Source of the DNA: Balanoglossus misakiensis
Lineage: Eukaryota; Hemichordata
Direction: 5' to 3'
Length of the DNA: 64,000 nucleotides
Assembly: GCA_040954595.2 (NCBI GenBank)
Contig: CM082593.2
Span: 7,440,001-7,504,000 of the forward strand
Below the pieces are notes generated by a model. That model was not told the DNA's origin. It saw nothing but the letters and a program-made list of their open reading frames with translations, and did not search any database. The translations under genes were made by a program, and so were the position numbers. Of the stretch, positions 58,773 to 64,000 are shown one piece after another; the stretch's first letter is position 1, and every line of letters begins with the position of its first letter.

Positions 58773-60148
58773 TTGGCGAAAAACCATGGGTTATAGCCCA
58801 TGAAAATCATCAAAAAATGTCAATTTTTCGACTTTGGGAAGTATCAAAATTTCTTCATTTTTGGCGAAAAACCATGGGTTATAGCCCATGAAAATCATCA
58901 AAAAATGACAATTTTTCGACTTTGGGAATTATCAAATTTTCTTTATTTTTGGCGAAAAACCATGGGTTATAGCCCATGAAAATCATCAAAAAATGACAAT
59001 TTTTCGACTTTGGGAATTATCAAAATTTCTTCATTTTTGGCGAAAAACCATGGGTTAGAGCCAATGAAAATCATCAAAAAATAACAATTTTTCGACTTTG
59101 GGAAGTATCAAAATTTCTTCATTTTCGGCGAAAAACCATGGGTTATAGCTCATGAAAATCATCAAAAAATGACAATTTTTCGACTTTGGGAAGTATCAAA
59201 GTTTCTTCATTTTCGGCGAAAAACCATGGGTTATAGCCCATGAAAATCATCAAAAAATGACAATTTTTCGACTTTGGGAATTATCAAATTTTCTTTATTT
59301 TTGGCGAAAAACCATGGGTTATAGCCCATGAAAATCATCAAAAAATGACAATTTTTCGACTTTGGGAAGTATCAAAATTTCTTCATTTTCGGCGAAAAAC
59401 CATGGGTTATAGCCCATGAAAATCATCAAAAAATGACAATTTTTCGACTTTGGGAAGTATCAAAATTTCTTCATTTTCGGCGAAAAACCATGGATTATAG
59501 CCCATGAAAATCATCAAAAAATGACAATTTTTCGACTTTGGGAAGTATCAAAATTTCTTCATTTTCGGCGAAAAACCATGGATTATAGCCCATGAAAAGC
59601 ATCAAAAAATGACAATTTTTCGACTTTGGGAAGTATCAAAATTTCTTCATTTTTGGCGAAAAACCATGGGTTATAGCCCATGAAAATCATCAAAAAATGT
59701 CAATTTTTCGACTTTGGGAATTATCAAAATTTCTTCATTTTTGGCGAAAAACCATGGGTTATAGCCCATGAAAATCATCAAAAAATGTCAATTTTTCGAC
59801 TTTGGGAAGTATGAAAATTTCTTCGTTTTTGGCGAAAAACCATGGGTTATAGCCCATGAAAATCATCAAAAAATGACAATTTTTCGACTTCGGGAAGTAT
59901 CAAAATTTCTTCGTTTTTGGCGAAAAACCATGGGTTATAGCCCATGAAAATCATCAAAAAATGACAATTTTTCGACTTTGTGAAGTATCAAAATTTCTTC
60001 ATTTTTGGCGAAAAACCATGGGTTATAGCCCATGAAAATCATCAAAAAATGACAATTTTTCGACTTTGGGAATTATCAAAATTTCTTCATTTTCGGCGAA
60101 AAACCATGGGTTATAGCCCATGAAAATCATCAAAAAATGACAATTTTT

Positions 60149-60464
60149 CGCCAAAAATGAAGAAATTTTGATACTTCCCAAAGTCGAAAAATTGCCATTT
60201 TTTGATGATTTTCATGGGCTATAACCCATGGTTTTTCGCCAAAAATGAAGAAATTTTGATACTTCCCAAAGTCGAAAAATTGTCATTTTTTGATGATTTT
60301 CATGGGCTATAACCCATGGTTTTTCGCCAAAAATGAAGAAATTTTGATACTTCCCAAAGTCGAAAAATTGTCATTTTTTGATGATTTTCATGGGCTATAA
60401 CCCATGGTTTTTCACCAAAAATGAAGAAATTTTGATACTTCCCAAAGTCGAAAAATTGTCATTT
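60149..60464 (-). repeat. Inverted satellite block 4
   Basis: Same junctions, 1692 bp after block 3 and 3736 bp after block 2, whose AATTGCC variant it shares. Confidence 0.9.
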
Positions 60465-63400
60465 TTGGCGAAAAACCATGGGTTATAGCCCATGAAAATC
60501 ATCAAAAAATGTCAATTTTTCGACTTTGGGAAGTATCAAAATTTCTTCATTTTTGGCGAAAAACCATGGGTTATAGCCCATGAAAATCATCAAAAAATGA
60601 CAATTTTTCGACTTTGGGAATTATCAAATTTTCTTTATTTTTGGCGAAAAACCATGGGTTATAGCCCATGAAAATCATCAAAAAATGACAATTTTTCGAC
60701 TTTGGGAATTATCAAAATTTCTTCATTTTTGGCGAAAAACCATGGGTTAGAGCCAATGAAAATCATCAAAAAATAACAATTTTTCGACTTTGGGAAGTAT
60801 CAAAATTTCTTCATTTTCGGCGAAAAACCATGGGTTATAGCTCATGAAAATCATCAAAAAATGACAATTTTTCGACTTTGGGAAGTATCAAAGTTTCTTC
60901 ATTTTCGGCGAAAAACCATGGGTTATAGCCCATGAAAATCATCAAAAAATGACAATTTTTCGACTTTGGGAATTATCAAATTTTCTTTATTTTTGGCGAA
61001 AAACCATGGGTTATAGCCCATGAAAATCATCAAAAAATGACAATTTTTCGACTTTGGGAAGTATCAAAATTTCTTCATTTTCGGCGAAAAACCATGGGTT
61101 ATAGCCCATGAAAATCATCAAAAAATGACAATTTTTCGACTTTGGGAAGTATCAAAATTTCTTCATTTTCGGCGAAAAACCATGGATTATAGCCCATGAA
61201 AATCATCAAAAAATGACAATTTTTCGACTTTGGGAAGTATCAAAATTTCTTCATTTTCGGCGAAAAACCATGGATTATAGCCCATGAAAATCATCAAAAA
61301 ATGACAATTTTTCGACTTTGGGAAGTATCAAAATTTCTTCATTTTCGGCGAAAAACCATGGATTATAGCCCATGAAAATCATCAAAAAATGACAATTTTT
61401 CGACTTTGGGAAGTATCAAAATTTCTTCATTTTTGGCGAAAAACCATGGGTTATAGCCCATGAAAATCATCAAAAAATGTCAATTTTTCGACTTTGGGAA
61501 GTATCAAAATTTCTTCATTTTTGGCGAAAAACCATGGGTTATAGCCCATGAAAATCATCAAAAAATGTCAATTTTTCGAATTTGGCAATTATCAAAATTT
61601 CTTCATTTTTGGCGAAAAACCATGGGTTATAGCCCATGAAAATCATCAAAAAATGACAATTTTTCGACTTTGGGAAGTATCAAAATTTCTTCATTTTCGG
61701 CGAAAAACCATGGGTTATAGCCCATGAAAATCATCAAAAAATGACAATTTTTCGAATTTGGCAATTATCAAAATTTCTTCATTTTCGGCGAAAAACCATG
61801 GGTTATAGCCCATGAAAATCATCAAAAAATGACAATTTTTCGACTTTGGGAAGTATCAAAATTTCTTCATTTTTTGCGAAAAACCATGGGTTATAGCCCA
61901 TGAAAATCATCAAAAAATGACAATTTTTCGACTTTGGGAAGTATCAAAATTTCTTCATTTTTGGCGAAAAACCATGGGTTATAGCCCATGAAAATCATCA
62001 AAAAATGACAATTTTTCGACATTGGGAAGTATCAAAATTTCTTCATTTTTGGCGAAAAACCATGGGTTATAGCCCATGAAAATCATCAAAAAATGACAAT
62101 TTTTCGACTTTGGGAAGTATCAAAATTTCTTCATTTTCGGCGAAAAACCATGGGTTATAGCCCATGAAAATCATCAAAAATGACAATTTTTCGATTTGGG
62201 GAAGTATCAAAATTTCTTCATTTTTGGCGAAAAACCATGGGTTATAGCCCATGAAAATCATCAAAAAATGACAATTTTTCGACTTTGGGAAGTATCAAAA
62301 TTTCTTCATTTTTGGCGAAAAACCATGGGTTATAGCCCATGAAAATCATCAAAAAATGACAATTTTTCGACTTTGGGAATTATCAAAATTTCTTCATTTT
62401 TGGCGAAAAACCATGGGTTATAGCCCATGAAAATCATGAAAAAATGACAATTTTTCGACTTTGGGAAGTATCAAAATTTCTTCATTTTCGGCGAAAAACC
62501 ATGGATTATAGCCCATGAAAATCATCAAAAAATGACAATTTTTCGAATTTGGGAAGTATCAAAATTTCTTCATTTTCGGCGAAAAACCATGGGTTATAGC
62601 CCATGAAAATCATCAAAAAATGACAATTTTTCGACTTTGGGAATTATCAAAATTTCTTCATTTTTGGCGAAAAACCATGGGTTATAGCCCATGAAAAGCA
62701 TCAAAAAAATGTCAATTTTTCGACTTTGGGAAGTATCAAAATTTCTTCATTTTTGGCGAAAAACCATGGGTTATAGCCCATGAAAATCATCAAAAAATGT
62801 CAATTTTTCGACTTTGGGAAGTATCAAAATTTCTTCATTTTTGGCGAAAAACCATGGGTTATAGCCCATGAAAATCATCAAAAAATGACAATTTTTCGAC
62901 TTTGGGAAGTATCAAAATTTCTTCATTTTTGGCGAAAACCATGGGTTATAGCCCATGAAAATCATCAAAAAATGACAATTTTTCGACTTTGGGAAGTATC
63001 AAAATTTCTTCATTTTTGGCGAAAAACCATGGGTTATAGACCATTAAAATCATCAAAAAATGACAATTTTTCGACTTTGGGAAGTATCAAAATTTCTTCA
63101 TTTTTGGCGAAAAACCATGGGTTATAGACCATGAAAATCATCAAAAAATGACAATTTTTCGACTTTGGGAAGTATCAAAATTTCTTCATTTTTGGCGAAA
63201 AACCATGGGTTATAGACCATGAAAATCATCAAAAAATGACAATTTTTCGACTTTGGGAAGTATCAAAATTTCTTCATTTTTGGCGAAAAACCATGGGTTA
63301 TAGCCCATGAAAATCATCAAAAAATGACAATTTTTTGACTTTGGGAATTATCAAAATTTCTTCATTTTCGGCGAAAAACCATGGGTTATAGCCCATGAAA

Positions 63401-64000
63401 ATCATCAAAAAATGACAATTTTTCGACTTTGGGAATTATCAAAATTTCTTCATTTTCGGCGAAAAACCATGGGTTATAGCCCATGAAAATCATCAAAAAA
63501 TGACAATTTTTCGACTTTGGGAAGTATCAAAATTTCTTCATTTTCGGCGAAAAACCATGGGTTATAGCCCATGAAAATCATCAAAAAATGACAATTTTTC
63601 GACTTTGGGAAGTATCAAAATTTCTTCATTTTTGGCGAAAAACCATGGGTTATAGCCCATGAAAATCATCAAAAAATGACAATTTTTCGACTTTGGGAAG
63701 TATCAAAATTTCTTCATTTTCGGCGAAAAACCATGGGTTATAGCCCATGAAAATCATCAAAAAATGACAATTTTTCGACTTTGGGAAGTATCAAAATTTC
63801 TTCATTTTTGGCGAAAAACCATGGGTTATAGCCCATGAAAATCATCAAAAAATGACAATTTTTCGACTTTGGGAAGTATCAAAATTTCTTCATTTTTGGC
63901 GAAAAACCATGGGTTATAGCCCATGAAAATCATCAAAAAATGACAATTTTTCGACTTTGGGAATTATCAAAATTTCTTCATTTTTGGCGAAAAACCATGG

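Larger units (their letters stand above)
51410..64000. repeat. 88-bp satellite array with higher-order structure
   Basis: About 140 monomers run to the window end. The monomer is 88 bp (for example CCATGGG at 51772, 51860 and 51948), with segments CCATGGGTTATAGCCCATG, AATTTTTCGACTTTGGGAA and TTCATTTTTGGCGAAAAA. The first few units (51410-51740) are clearly more diverged, as expected at an array edge. A variant monomer with TTAGAGCCAATG recurs at 51948, 53531, 55312, 57004, 59048 and 60740, marking a higher-order unit of 1.58-2.04 kb. The monomer length is not a multiple of three, so the short open frames are not genes. It may be pericentromeric or a dispersed satellite block; the sequence does not say which. 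Confidence 0.95.

Noticed and set aside
62067-63127. Repetitive open frames in the satellite (peptides with HENHQK and PWVIA repeats)
   Set aside because: An 88-bp monomer shifts frame each unit; the frames are short, occur on both strands and simply reflect the repeat.
51410-64000. Regular repeats suggesting a CRISPR array
   Set aside because: There are no unique spacers, monomers are contiguous, and the host is eukaryotic.

Overview
The window is animal nuclear DNA. Genes have many short exons with GT/AG introns, introns carry miniature inverted-repeat elements and microsatellites, and the last 12.6 kb is satellite DNA. The gene content points to an invertebrate deuterostome: one IKK kinase equally like vertebrate IKK-alpha and IKK-beta, and a local cluster of IL-17-type cytokine genes. 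The small introns, TACATGTA-rich spacers and many MITEs make a lancelet (Branchiostoma) my best guess. Hemichordate, echinoderm or mollusc cannot be excluded from sequence alone.

Layout. (1) About 0.4-15.2 kb, + strand: a complete IKK-alpha/beta-type kinase gene with 20 coding exons (769 aa) and a probable non-coding first exon whose upstream region holds a perfect NF-kappaB site. (2) 15.4-33.1 kb, + strand: a 12-exon gene (470 aa) for a FYVE zinc finger followed by armadillo-like repeats; its two large introns are full of mobile-element debris. (3) 34.9-50.7 kb: an IL-17-type cluster. It has four intact two-exon genes (three on -, one on +, each a 24-nt first exon plus a 483-nt second exon, 168 aa), one frame-broken copy and one decayed fragment. 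(4) 51.4-64.0 kb: an 88-bp satellite with two levels of higher-order repeat and four regularly spaced inverted blocks; it runs off the window end.

How the genes may work together. IL-17 receptors signal through IKK to NF-kappaB in animals where this is known. Here the kinase gene has a kappaB match upstream, and two cytokine genes have perfect kappaB sites about 350 bp upstream of their start codons, so a feedback arrangement is plausible but inferred. The FYVE-ARM protein is likely an endosomal PI3P-binding adaptor; nothing in the sequence ties it to the other genes except position.

The most unusual signals are: a non-coding element with three inverted-repeat pairs and apparent compensatory changes downstream of each intact IL-17 gene; sharp homogenisation of IL-17 exon 2 against diverged exon 1, intron and flanks; a set of 20-100 bp perfect or near-perfect palindromic insertions, some with 8-10 bp target duplications; and the nested satellite with inverted blocks. 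All alignments were made by eye.
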